From contig JAGRPL010000004.1 of assembly GCA_019449595.1 (NCBI GenBank), forward strand, positions 744,001 to 808,000: 64,000 nt of DNA. Direction: 5' to 3'. Positions within the stretch are counted from its first letter, which is position 1; the number at the start of each line of letters is the position of its first letter. The position numbers and the translations under genes are program-made. This document shows positions 9,548 through 17,996 of the stretch, piece after piece. Below the pieces are notes generated by a model, which saw only the letters and a list, made by a program, of their open reading frames with translations, made no database searches and had not been told where the DNA came from. This stretch comes from Rhodoferax sp. (GTDB lineage Bacteria > Pseudomonadota > Gammaproteobacteria > Burkholderiales > Burkholderiaceae_C).

Positions 9548-10504
9548 GTGACGGTTGGCGCGGCATTGCGCGGCTTCGCCCCCGCATTGCCGCTGGCGGT
9601 CGCCCTGAGTGGCGGAGCCGATTCCACGGCCCTGCTGGTGGCATGCGCCGAGAAGTGGCCGGGTCAGGTGGTGGCTCTGCATGTCAACCACGGGCTGCAG
9701 GCGGCCGCACACACGTTTGAACGCCATTGCCGCGACCTGTGCGAACGCCTGAAGGTGCCCCTGCGCGTGCTGCAGGTCGACGCGCGACACCACAGCGGGC
9801 AAAGCCCTGAAGATGCGGCCCGGCAGGCGCGCTACAAGGCTTTGGATGCGCTAGCCCGCATGGAACCTGCGCATACAGCTATTAAATCAGTAGCGCTGGC
9901 GCAGCACGCGGATGACCAGGTGGAAACGCTGTTGCTGGCCCTGAGCCGGGGCGCGGGCCTGGGAGGCTTGAGCGCCATGCCTGCCCACTGGCAGCGCGAT
10001 GGCCTGGACTACTACCGCCCGCTGCTGGCGGTGGCGGGCGCGGACATCCGTAGCTGGCTGGCCGGGCGGGGTGTCGCGTTCGTGGAAGACCCTACCAACG
10101 CCGATGAGCAGTTCACCCGCAACCGCATTCGCGCCCGGGTGATGCCGGCGTTGCAGGCGGCGTTTCCGCAGTTCCTGGATACCTTTGCCCGCAGTGCGGC
10201 GCATGCGGCCCAGGCGCAGGCCGTGCTGGATGAGGTGGCCGTGCAGGATGGCGGGCAGGTGTGCCGCGCCTCGGATGGCTTGCTGCTGATCAAGTCCCTG
10301 CAGCAACTGAGCCGTGCGCGCCAGGCCAACGCCGTGCGGTACTGGCTCAGAAGCCGGTTTCAGGTGATTCCCAGCACAGCCCAGCTGCAGGAGTTGCTGG
10401 ATCAACTGGCCGCCTGCACCACCCGGGGGCACCGCATCCACATCAAGGTGGGCCATGGCTTTGTGCAGCGCCGTGGTGATGTGCTGACTTGGTACAATCC
10501 CTAG
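9548..10504 (+). CDS. tilS: tRNA(Ile)-lysidine synthase
   Basis: Uses ATP and lysine to convert C34 of the CAU-anticodon tRNA-Ile to lysidine. The PP-loop motif SGGADST lies near the N-terminus, followed by HVNHGLQ and AQHADDQVETLL. I prefer GTG at 9548, 1 nt after the accA stop (318 residues); an ATG at 9509 in the same frame would add 13 residues and overlap accA. The protein is shorter than E. coli TilS (432) and probably lacks most of the C-terminal tRNA-binding domain. A 27-bp repeat at 9868-9894 is in frame and encodes AHTAIKSVA. Confidence 0.9.
   Translation: MTVGAALRGFAPALPLAVALSGGADSTALLVACAEKWPGQVVALHVNHGLQAAAHTFERHCRDLCERLKVPLRVLQVDARHHSGQSPEDAARQARYKALDALARMEPAHTAIKSVALAQHADDQVETLLLALSRGAGLGGLSAMPAHWQRDGLDYYRPLLAVAGADIRSWLAGRGVAFVEDPTNADEQFTRNRIRARVMPALQAAFPQFLDTFARSAAHAAQAQAVLDEVAVQDGGQVCRASDGLLLIKSLQQLSRARQANAVRYWLRSRFQVIPSTAQLQELLDQLAACTTRGHRIHIKVGHGFVQRRGDVLTWYNP
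9868..9894 (+). repeat. 27-bp interspersed palindromic repeat, copy 2
   Basis: TGCGCATACA followed by GCTA-N9-TAGC. It is in frame inside tilS, in the same reading frame relative to the repeat as copies 1, 4 and 6. Confidence 0.7.
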
Positions 10505-10530
10505 GTTTTGCTACAAAAAAATCTCATTCC

Positions 10531-11799
10531 ATGGCATTGATCGTTCACAAATACGGCGGCACGTCGATGGGTTCTACGGACCGCATCCGCAACGTCGCCA
10601 AACGCGTTGCCAAATGGGCACGTGCAGGTCACCAGATGGTGGTGGTTCCCTCCGCCATGAGCGGCGAGACCAACCGCTTGTTGGGTCTGGCCAAAGAATT
10701 GGCACCATCCCGGCAGAGCGAGGCCTATGGCCGCGAGCTCGACATGCTGGCCGCGACCGGCGAACAGGCATCCAGTGCACTGCTGGCCATTGCCTTGCAG
10801 GCCGAGGGCATGGAGTCGGTCAGCTATGCGGGCTGGCAGGTTCCCATTCGTACCAACAGCGCCTATACCAAGGCCCGCATCGAGTCGATTGACGATGCGC
10901 GTGTGCGTGCCGATCTGACGGCGGGCAGGGTGGTCATCGTGACCGGCTTCCAGGGCATGGACGACGAAGGTAACATCACCACATTGGGGCGTGGCGGTTC
11001 TGACACCTCGGCCGTGGCTGTCGCAGCGGCCATGAAAGCCGCCGAGTGCCTGATCTACACCGATGTGGACGGTGTCTACACCACCGACCCACGCGTGGTA
11101 CCCGAAGCACGCCGCCTGCAGACCGTGAGCTTTGAAGAGATGCTGGAAATGGCATCCATGGGCTCCAAGGTGCTGCAGATCCGCTCGGTTGAATTTGCCG
11201 GCAAATACAAGGTGCCACTGCGCGTCCTGAGCAGCTTCACGCCCTGGGACATTGACATCAACGAGGAGGCCAAGTCCGGCACTCTGATTACTTTTGAGGA
11301 AGACGAGAACATGGAACAAGCCATCGTTTCGGGTATTGCATTCAACCGCGATGAGGCCAAGATCTCCGTCATGGGCGTGCCCGACAAACCCGGCATTGCC
11401 TACCAGATCCTGGGCGCCGTGGCTGACGCCAACATCGAAGTGGACATGATCATCCAGAACCTGAGCAAGGACGGCAAGACCGATTTCAGCTTCACGGTGA
11501 ACCGCGGTGACTACGCCAAGACGGTGGACCTGCTCAAGGAAAAAGTGCTGCCCAGCTTGGGCGCCGAGCAGGTGGTGGGCGACACCAAGATCTGCAAGGT
11601 GTCGATCGTGGGTATCGGCATGCGCAGCCACGTGGGCGTGGCCAGCCGCATGTTCCGCGTGCTGAGCGAAGAGGGGATCAACATCCAGATGATTTCCACC
11701 TCCGAAATCAAGACCTCCGTGGTCATTGACGAGAAGTACATGGAACTCGCCGTGCGTGCCTTGCACAAAGCTTTTGACCTGGACCAGCCTCCGGGTTGA
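10531..11799 (+). CDS. lysC: Aspartate kinase
   Basis: Phosphorylates aspartate, the first step of the Lys/Thr/Met pathway. The 422 residues start MALIVHKYGGTSMGS, with the kinase signature KYGGTSMGS. The catalytic domain runs to about residue 245, and two ACT regulatory domains follow (AKISVMGVPDKPG and SIVGIGMRSHVG), so feedback inhibition by Lys/Thr is expected. The ATG at 10531 matches the conserved family N-terminus; an upstream in-frame extension to 10489 is not supported. It lies 26 nt after tilS. I see no lysine-riboswitch-like leader. Confidence 0.95.
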   Translation: MALIVHKYGGTSMGSTDRIRNVAKRVAKWARAGHQMVVVPSAMSGETNRLLGLAKELAPSRQSEAYGRELDMLAATGEQASSALLAIALQAEGMESVSYAGWQVPIRTNSAYTKARIESIDDARVRADLTAGRVVIVTGFQGMDDEGNITTLGRGGSDTSAVAVAAAMKAAECLIYTDVDGVYTTDPRVVPEARRLQTVSFEEMLEMASMGSKVLQIRSVEFAGKYKVPLRVLSSFTPWDIDINEEAKSGTLITFEEDENMEQAIVSGIAFNRDEAKISVMGVPDKPGIAYQILGAVADANIEVDMIIQNLSKDGKTDFSFTVNRGDYAKTVDLLKEKVLPSLGAEQVVGDTKICKVSIVGIGMRSHVGVASRMFRVLSEEGINIQMISTSEIKTSVVIDEKYMELAVRALHKAFDLDQPPG

Positions 11800-11838
11800 A
11801 AAAACACCGCAGAGTCGTGAGATAATGCGGGCTGTTCA

Positions 11839-11931
11839 GGAAACGTGACCGAGTGGCCGAAGGTGCTCCCCTGCTAAGGGAGTATGGGGTGTAGAGCCTC
11901 ATCGAGGGTTCGAATCCCTCCGTTTCCGCCA
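11839..11931 (+). tRNA. serX: tRNA-Ser(GCT)
   Basis: A 93-nt cloverleaf with acceptor GGAAACG pairing CGTTTCC, anticodon GCT in the loop between CCCCT and AAGGG, a long class II variable arm, the T-arm GGTTCGAATCC, and encoded CCA. An intrinsic terminator follows at once. Confidence 0.95.
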
Positions 11932-11937
11932 AATCAG

Positions 11938-11962
11938 AAAGCCACCTTCGGGTGGCTTTTTT
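11938..11962 (+). terminator. Intrinsic terminator after tRNA-Ser
   Basis: Stem AAGCCACC / GGTGGCTT with a TTCG tetraloop, continued by a run of T. Confidence 0.88.
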
Positions 11963-12072
11963 GTTGCTGCGGGGTGCTGTTCCCGTGCCGATGCAGTGGC
12001 TTTTTGTAACAATTGAAGTGCTTTGCGAGTCACGGCGCGGTGCATAGAATCTTTCAGCGAACACGGAAATCC

Positions 12073-12735
12073 ATGTTTTCCTTCTTTAAAGCCAAGCCAC
12101 GCAAGCCGGTTGCCGCCGTTGATCTGCATCCCGACGCAGTCAACCGCATGAGCCTGGACGAACGCAAGGCCTATCGGCAGGAGATGCTGTACCAGTCCAT
12201 CCGGGAGACCTTCCTCGCCATGGAGGTGATCGGGAGCATGTACAAGTTCAAGGTCATGCCGGTGGATGCGCGCCATCACCGTTTTGTCGCCATGATTGAT
12301 GTGGCCAAATCTTTTATCACCAACAAGGAGAACCGGACAAAAAGCTTCGCCGCCCTGGAGAAGCATATGCGCGCGCACACCTACAACCGCTACGGCATTC
12401 TGATCACCGGTATCTACTGGCGTGTGAGCGAGACGGAAGAGCAGTTCGAATTCCAGCCCCGGGTCACCGATTCGGCCACCGCAGACGACTTCGGCGCGAT
12501 TCAGGCGCGGAAGAAACCGGTGGACAGCGTAACGGCGCCTGCCGGCAATGGTGTCAAGCTGGCACGCGAAGCCTACCAGCCGGTATCCGATGAGGAAGCC
12601 CAGGCGTTCATGGATGCCCTGCGCAAGGGCGTCAACCCTCCTGCCATCCATGTGGGTGACCGGGAATACAAGTCGGATCTGGCTCCGTTGGACGACGGCA
12701 TCATGATCGGCGGCACCCAGTACGGCAAGTTGTAA
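12073..12735 (+). CDS. Uncharacterised protein (220 aa)
   Basis: I do not recognise the family. The ATG at 12073 gives MFSFFKAKPRKP; an upstream in-frame ATG at 12013 lies in the tRNA trailer and adds sequence with no family-like character. The protein is soluble, with no signal peptide or membrane segment. Its first ~140 residues look folded (alternating helices and strands, with the aromatic stretch YNRYGILITGIYWRV), and residues ~140-220 look partly disordered. It stands alone between tRNA-Ser and a small ABM-domain gene, and base composition resembles its neighbours. The GC-rich coding bias supports a real gene. Confidence 0.65.
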   Translation: MFSFFKAKPRKPVAAVDLHPDAVNRMSLDERKAYRQEMLYQSIRETFLAMEVIGSMYKFKVMPVDARHHRFVAMIDVAKSFITNKENRTKSFAALEKHMRAHTYNRYGILITGIYWRVSETEEQFEFQPRVTDSATADDFGAIQARKKPVDSVTAPAGNGVKLAREAYQPVSDEEAQAFMDALRKGVNPPAIHVGDREYKSDLAPLDDGIMIGGTQYGKL

Positions 12736-12916
12736 AAGCCGGCACAGCCACCCCTCGGGCGCTCATGTCGGAGCCTCGAATAGTGGGAACATTTTTGATC
12801 CTCGTACGTTGAATGAATGGCGCAAGGCAGTTGCGCCAGACCGATCTTGCATGGGTGGCGAAATCGTCGCGCGCAGCAAGATCGGATTTGTCATTCAGCA
12901 AAACGAGGTAAATACC

Positions 12917-13207
12917 ATGTTCGTTGTCATTGTTAAATTTCCACCGATTCAGCCAGGCAAAGATGCCGCGTTTCGCGAATGGTTTGTCCAGACCAATAAG
13001 GAGTTTGGAAGCCATGCAGGTTTTATCAGCCGACGACTCTTGAAACCCGTCCAGGGTGGCAACTATGCAGCCATCGTGGAACATGAGAGCCATGAAACCT
13101 TCATGGCCATGCACAACACCCCCGCTCACGCGGAAGCCAGCAAGCTTGTAGCCCCCATGTTCGATGGCAGCCGGAGCCCTGTGTTTTATGATGTGGTTGT
13201 TGGTTGA
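12917..13207 (+). CDS. Antibiotic biosynthesis monooxygenase (ABM) domain protein
   Basis: The 96-residue protein has the ABM-type dimeric ferredoxin-like fold pattern: FVVIVKFPPIQPGKDAAFREWF, then GFISRRLLKP, NYAAIVEHESHETFMAMHNTPAH. I chose ATG 12917 because GAGG precedes it by 9 nt and the fold starts there; a longer frame from 12809 lacks this support. Family members include haem-degrading and quinol monooxygenases, and the substrate cannot be told from sequence. It sits 39 nt upstream of a rhodanese gene, which may be co-transcribed. Confidence 0.72.
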   Translation: MFVVIVKFPPIQPGKDAAFREWFVQTNKEFGSHAGFISRRLLKPVQGGNYAAIVEHESHETFMAMHNTPAHAEASKLVAPMFDGSRSPVFYDVVVG

Positions 13208-13246
13208 AAAATTAGGTCTTGCCCGACTGGGCGTTCAAGGAAATGT

Positions 13247-13558
13247 ATGAAATTGTTGACAGTGCTTCTGGCTTTGGCGATGGGTTCCACGGCGGCTTTG
13301 GCCAAGAACGTGGTGATTGACGTGCGTACCAGCCAGGAATATTCCGAAGGCCATGTGGCCGGCGCCCTCAACATCGACCACACAGTCATTGGGCAGGAAA
13401 TCTCCAAGGCCAATGTCGACAAGAATGACACCGTCATCCTGTATTGCCGCTCCGGCCAACGCTCCGGCAAGGCGCAGGAGACACTCCGAAAAATGGGTTA
13501 TCTCCACGTCGAGAACTACGGCGGCCTGGAGCAGGCGCGCAAGCTGCTGGGTCAGTAA
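13247..13558 (+). CDS. Periplasmic single-domain rhodanese
   Basis: A 103-residue exported rhodanese: signal peptide about residues 1-19 (ending AALA), then VVIDVRTSQEYSEGHVAGALNI and the active-site loop CRSGQRSG with the persulfide-forming Cys. It probably handles sulfane sulfur in the periplasm, similar to PspE/GlpE-type proteins. A palindromic hairpin follows the stop. A second, membrane-anchored rhodanese is encoded at 23549. Confidence 0.88.
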   Translation: MKLLTVLLALAMGSTAALAKNVVIDVRTSQEYSEGHVAGALNIDHTVIGQEISKANVDKNDTVILYCRSGQRSGKAQETLRKMGYLHVENYGGLEQARKLLGQ

Positions 13559-13571
13559 GGTACGCAAGCGA

Positions 13572-13600
13572 CCCCGGTTTCATGCATGAAACCGGTCTTT
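13572..13600 (+). terminator. Probable intrinsic terminator after rhodanese gene
   Basis: Perfect palindrome CCGG TTTCATGCATGAAA CCGG (13574-13595) followed by TCTTT. Confidence 0.6.
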
Positions 13601-13615
13601 AGCCCCCATGAAACC

Positions 13616-13642
13616 TGCGTAGTTAGCTATTGATACGATAGC
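13616..13642 (+). repeat. 27-bp interspersed palindromic repeat, copy 3
   Basis: TGCGTAGTTA then GCTAT-N7-ATAGC. This is the only copy clearly outside a gene, between the rhodanese gene and hemH. Confidence 0.65.
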
Positions 13643-13663
13643 GCTAGGTGTGCTGCACGCACG

Positions 13664-14755
13664 CTATTGGCGCGCGCCCCGTGCCAGTGCCGCCGCGCGG
13701 GAGGCCGCCAGTGCCTCGGTATCCGGCGCGGCCTGGGTGGGCCAGCCGGCCAGGTGCTGCTGGGTCAGGTTGCACAGCGCGGCGATCCACTCCGGGTCAT
13801 CGTTCAGGCAGGGGATGTAGCCAAACGCCTTGCCGCCGGCCTGCAGGAACGCGGCACGGCCTTCCATGGCAATTTCCTCCAGGGTCTCCAGGCAGTCGCT
13901 GCTGAAACCCGGACACACCACGTCCACGCGCTGCACGCCAGCCTTGGCCAGCGCCCTGAGCGTAGGCTCGGTATACGGCTCCAGCCATTTGGCGCGGCCC
14001 AGGCGGGACTGGAAGGTGACCTTGTATTGCTCCGCGTCCAGCCCCAGGCGCCCGGCCAGCAGGCGTGCGGTCTTGAGGCACTCGCAGTGGTAGGGGTCGC
14101 CCAACTGCAGGGTGCGTTCGGGCACGCCATGGAAGCTCATCACCAGCTGGTCGGGGCGGCCATGGGTCTTCCAGTGGCGCTGGATGCTGGCGGCCAGCGC
14201 GGCGATGTAGCCTGCGTCGTCGTGGTAATGGTTCACGAAGCGCAGTTCGGGCAGGGCACGCGTGCGCTGCGCCCAGCCGTACACGGCGTCAAACACGCTG
14301 GCCGTGGTCGTGGCACTGTATTGGGGGTAGGCTGGCACCACCAGCACGCGGGTCACGCCCTCGGCCTTCAGGGCGTCGAGCTGCGAAGCGATGGAGGTGC
14401 TGCCGTAGCGCATGGCCCAGCGCACCTTGACCTGGTGGTTGCGCTGGCCCAGCCAGCCCTGCAGCAGCTTGGCCTGTTTCTCGGTCCACACCTTCAGTGG
14501 CGAGCCCTCGGGCGTCCAGATGCTGGCGTACTTGGCGGCCGACTTCGCCGGGCGCACCCGCAGGATGATGCCGTGCAGGATCAGCAGCCACAGCAGCCGG
14601 GGGATCTCCACCACCCGGCGGTCGCTCAGGAACTCCGCCAGGTAGCGGCGTACCGCCGGCGCGGTGGGTGCGTCGGGTGTGCCCAGGTTGCACAACAGGA
14701 TGGCGGTGCGCGGCGCTTGGCCGTGGGTGTAAGAGGGTTCTTTGGAAAAGGGCAT
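13664..14755 (-). CDS. hemH: Ferrochelatase
   Basis: Inserts ferrous iron into protoporphyrin IX in the last step of haem synthesis. The 363 residues contain [13 protein letters not shown] near the N-terminus, the SFHGVPER motif with the catalytic His, and [14 protein letters not shown] towards the end. I start at ATG 14755 (MPFSKEPSY); the frame is open far upstream, but that part overlaps the divergent HAD gene and has no family similarity. Only 19 nt separate the two divergent starts. Confidence 0.93.
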   Translation of the reverse strand: MPFSKEPSYTHGQAPRTAILLCNLGTPDAPTAPAVRRYLAEFLSDRRVVEIPRLLWLLILHGIILRVRPAKSAAKYASIWTPEGSPLKVWTEKQAKLLQGWLGQRNHQVKVRWAMRYGSTSIASQLDALKAEGVTRVLVVPAYPQYSATTTASVFDAVYGWAQRTRALPELRFVNHYHDDAGYIAALAASIQRHWKTHGRPDQLVMSFHGVPERTLQLGDPYHCECLKTARLLAGRLGLDAEQYKVTFQSRLGRAKWLEPYTEPTLRALAKAGVQRVDVVCPGFSSDCLETLEEIAMEGRAAFLQAGGKAFGYIPCLNDDPEWIAALCNLTQQHLAGWPTQAAPDTEALAASRAAALARGARQ

Positions 14756-14774
14756 GCGGTATTCTCCCGCACCT

Positions 14775-15482
14775 ATGCTCGATATTTCCAAAATCAAGGC
14801 AATAACCCTGGACCTGGACGATACCCTGTGGCCCATCTGGCCCACCATCGAACGGGCCGAGAAGGTCTTGCAGACGTGGCTGCAGGCCCAGGCTCCCGCC
14901 ACGGCAGCGCTGATTGTCAACCCCCACATGCGCCGCGAATTGCGGGCGGCCACCGAACGCCAGTGGCCCGATCTGGCCCACGATCTGGCCGCCCTGCGGC
15001 GCGAGTCCATCCGCCTGGCTCTGCAGCGAGCCGGTGACGACGCGGCGCTGGCCGAGCCGGCACTGGACGTGTTCATGGTGCAGCGCATGCAGGTGACCCT
15101 GTTCGAGGACGTCCGGCCGGCGCTGGCGTGGCTGGCGGGGCGTCTGCCCATCGTGGCGCTGTCCAACGGCAATGCCGACGTGCACCAGATCGGCGTGGGT
15201 GAATTCTTCTGCGCCAGTATCAGCGCCCGGGACGTGGGGGTCGGTAAGCCCGACCCGCGCATTTTCGAGGTGGCCGCACGCGCTGCCGGAGTCGCAGCAG
15301 AGGCCGTGCTGCACGTGGGCGATGACGCCGCGTTGGACGTGCTGGGCGCCCTGGACGCGGGCATGCAGACCGCGTGGGTCAACCGGGAGGACCACCTGTG
15401 GACCCAGGCTCGGCAGCCACATGCCACGGTGGCCGACCTGGCCGAACTGTGCGACCTGCTGGGCCGCACGGAGGCCGATTAA
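14775..15482 (+). CDS. HAD-superfamily hydrolase
   Basis: Haloacid-dehalogenase-type phosphatase of 235 residues. Motif I is DLDDTLW (nucleophile Asp), motif II includes [10 protein letters not shown], motif III is the Lys in VGKPDPRIF, and motif IV is [18 protein letters not shown]. The helical cap between motifs I and II is type C1. The substrate is unknown; the family includes FMN, pyridoxal-P and nucleotide phosphatases. ATG 14775 is preferred over 14742, which would overlap hemH. Confidence 0.85.
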   Translation: MLDISKIKAITLDLDDTLWPIWPTIERAEKVLQTWLQAQAPATAALIVNPHMRRELRAATERQWPDLAHDLAALRRESIRLALQRAGDDAALAEPALDVFMVQRMQVTLFEDVRPALAWLAGRLPIVALSNGNADVHQIGVGEFFCASISARDVGVGKPDPRIFEVAARAAGVAAEAVLHVGDDAALDVLGALDAGMQTAWVNREDHLWTQARQPHATVADLAELCDLLGRTEAD

Positions 15483-15512
15483 CCGTTAAGGCCGGCCGCT
15501 TGGCCCGGCCGT

Positions 15513-17936
15513 TCAAGGGCGCAGCGTCAGCGTGCTTTGCGTGTGGGCCTTGACGTCCGCCTCGCTCAGGTACTGCGGCACGTACACGCCGGCCACGAAG
15601 CGTTCGGCCTGGTCGGAGTAGTGGGCGTCAAACAGCACGCCGCTTTGGCCGACCGGGTTGATCCCCACGGACTTGCTGGCGTCGGCAAAGTCAATGACCC
15701 GCCGGGTGGAGGGGCCGTAGCTCACCGCCCAGGGTGCCGGGCCGATGCTGCCGGAGAAGTTGTTGGGCGTCTCGCGCCCGCCCGGCACTGGGAACGGCCC
15801 GACGTTGAACAGCAGGTTCAGCGGCTTTTGCATGCCCAGCGGATGGTTGTGGGTGAGGGTGTGCGCGCGGCCCCAGTTCCACTTCAGCAGGTCCTTGCCG
15901 TACAGGCCCTCCAGGTGCCGCAGCGTGTTGCCCCAGACGATGCGCATGGTCTCGAACCGGTTTTCCACCTGCTTGGTCTTCACGTTGTCCCACCAGGGTG
16001 AGTTGGCGTCGGCGGCCAGCCGGGGCAGTGCGCTGTCCAGCGCCCGGGTCTTGAGCAGGTTGGCGAACTGGACCTCGCCCATTTCGTCGGCCATGGCCTC
16101 ATGCGCCAACTCGTACAGCATCTGGCTGAACAGCAGGGGGGCGATGCCGTCGGTGGTGTAGTCGCCGTTCCACAACTCCAGGGGTTCCAGGAACGCCTTT
16201 TCGTAGGGGTCGGTGACGACGGCCTTGAGGATGGGCAGCAGCGCGGCCAGCGTGCGCGGGCCGTAGCCGTTGCCGCTGTCGAGCTGCAGGGCTTGCGCGG
16301 CCGCGGTGTTCCATTTGTTCTTGGGGTCGCGCAGCACGGAGTCCAGGCGCTGGGCCCGGTCGGCCAGGTTGTAGTAGCCGGGCACGGGCACGCCGCTGAC
16401 CGGCTGCGGCTGGTGGTTGGCCGACACGATGTAGCCGCGGGCCGGGTTTTCTTCCTGCGGGTTGAAGGCGAAGTTGTAGAAGCCAGTCTTCTCGGCTTCA
16501 CCGGTGCTGCCATCCAGAATGAACGTGGGGTTCACGCCTTCCGGGCGGATGGGCAGCTTGGCGGCTGCCCACCAGCCGATGTCGCCACTGGCGCTGGCCC
16601 ACACCACGTTGAGGCCGGGAGAGTGGATCTTTTCCGCTGCATGGCGGGCCTTCTCCAGGGAGTTGGCGCGGTTCAGGTCGTAGAAGGCCTCCAGCACCGG
16701 GTTTTCGGTTTCCAGGAATGCCCACCACATGGCGATGGGGGTGGTGCCCAAACTGTCCTTGAAGGCGTCAGTGATGATGGGGCCATGGGGTGAGCGGCGC
16801 AGGGTCAGCTGCACGTCGGGTGCACCTTTGACCTTGATGGTCTCGCTGCGGCTCTGCAGCTCGGTCCAGGCGCCACGCACCCAGACCTGGTTGGCATTGG
16901 CGGGGTTGGTCTTTTCGGCAATCAGGTCCACGTCGTCGTTCTGGAACATGGTCAGGCTCCAGCCAAACTGCCCGTTGTGCCCCAGCAGGGCAACGGGGTT
17001 GAGTGCCTGGTAGTGGCCGTACAGCTCGAAGCCGGGGGCGCTCAGGTGGGCTTCGTACCAGACGGCGGGTGCCGAGTAGGCAATGTGCGGGTCACCGGCC
17101 AGCAGGGGTTTGCCGCTGGCGGTGCGCTGACCGGAGATGGCCCAGGCGTTGCTGCCTTCAAAGGCGGGCACGCCGGCGGCGTCCAGCGCGTCCTGGCTGA
17201 GCTGGGCCAGCTGGCTCAGGCCCTGCCAGTCCTTGGCGTTGAGGGCCAGTGCCGGCTGCTGCGGCAGGCGGGCCGCCGCCGTGGCGCCCAGCACGCCTTC
17301 GGGGTGCCACTCCAGGTCAAACACGCGCAGGTAGTCGGGGCCCAGCTTGTCGCGGATATAGGTCAGCGCCGGTTCGGTCTTGAAGGCGGCGGCAAAGCTG
17401 TAGGCCAGGTAGCCCGAGACGGCAAACGTGTCTTGTGGCGTGAAAGGGCGCTTGGGGATGCCCAGGATGTCAAACTCCAGCGGCGCGGGGTGTCCGGCCT
17501 GGTACTGGTTGATGCCGTCCAGGTAGGCCAGCAGGGCTTGGTTGGACGGGGTTGCGGGGTCCATCCGGGCGGCCATGTCCTGGGCGCGTGCGCGAATGCC
17601 CAGGGTGCGAAACAGCCTGTCGGTGTCGAGCAGCTTGGGGCCCAGCACTTCGGCCAGTTCGCCCTGGGCTAGGCGGCGCACCATTTCCATCTGGAACAGG
17701 CGGTCTTGCGCGTGCACGTAGCCCAGTGCGCGGTACAGGTCCGCTTCGTTGCTGGCGCGGATGTGGGGCACGCCCCGCTCGTCATAGGCCACGCTCACCG
17801 GGGCCTGCAGTTTCTGCAGGGCCACGGTGCCGCTGCGCACGGGTTGCTTGGTATGGATGTGCCAGGCAATGGCGCCACCGGCCGCGACGGCGGCTGCGGT
17901 GACCGTGGCGGCCACGATTTTCAGGGCAATGTGCAT
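15513..17936 (-). CDS. Penicillin acylase family protein
   Basis: Exported Ntn-hydrolase precursor of 807 residues. An N-terminal hydrophobic signal or anchor (about 7-27) is followed by the alpha-chain signature GVPHIRASNEADLYRALGYV. The autocatalytic junction is GSNAW, where Ser262 would become the N-terminal nucleophile of the beta chain. Relatives hydrolyse penicillins, cephalosporins or acyl-homoserine lactones, and the substrate here is open. It starts 60 nt after the Lon-like gene with a good AAGGAG site, so it may belong to the same operon. Confidence 0.88.
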   Translation of the reverse strand: MHIALKIVAATVTAAAVAAGGAIAWHIHTKQPVRSGTVALQKLQAPVSVAYDERGVPHIRASNEADLYRALGYVHAQDRLFQMEMVRRLAQGELAEVLGPKLLDTDRLFRTLGIRARAQDMAARMDPATPSNQALLAYLDGINQYQAGHPAPLEFDILGIPKRPFTPQDTFAVSGYLAYSFAAAFKTEPALTYIRDKLGPDYLRVFDLEWHPEGVLGATAAARLPQQPALALNAKDWQGLSQLAQLSQDALDAAGVPAFEGSNAWAISGQRTASGKPLLAGDPHIAYSAPAVWYEAHLSAPGFELYGHYQALNPVALLGHNGQFGWSLTMFQNDDVDLIAEKTNPANANQVWVRGAWTELQSRSETIKVKGAPDVQLTLRRSPHGPIITDAFKDSLGTTPIAMWWAFLETENPVLEAFYDLNRANSLEKARHAAEKIHSPGLNVVWASASGDIGWWAAAKLPIRPEGVNPTFILDGSTGEAEKTGFYNFAFNPQEENPARGYIVSANHQPQPVSGVPVPGYYNLADRAQRLDSVLRDPKNKWNTAAAQALQLDSGNGYGPRTLAALLPILKAVVTDPYEKAFLEPLELWNGDYTTDGIAPLLFSQMLYELAHEAMADEMGEVQFANLLKTRALDSALPRLAADANSPWWDNVKTKQVENRFETMRIVWGNTLRHLEGLYGKDLLKWNWGRAHTLTHNHPLGMQKPLNLLFNVGPFPVPGGRETPNNFSGSIGPAPWAVSYGPSTRRVIDFADASKSVGINPVGQSGVLFDAHYSDQAERFVAGVYVPQYLSEADVKAHTQSTLTLRP

Positions 17937-17996
17937 GAACGGCGTCTCCTTTTTTGGCGCCCATCATACGCAATGGCCTGGCGGGGAATACCCGAA

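Noticed and set aside
10441..10530. Lysine riboswitch before lysC
   Set aside because: lysC starts 26 nt after tilS, leaving no room for the long conserved leader.
11839..12073. Integration site at tRNA-Ser
   Set aside because: No duplicated tRNA 3' end and no integrase gene downstream.
13664..15469. Extended 601-residue version of the ferrochelatase frame
   Set aside because: The first ~238 residues lie opposite the HAD gene; ferrochelatase similarity starts at 14755.
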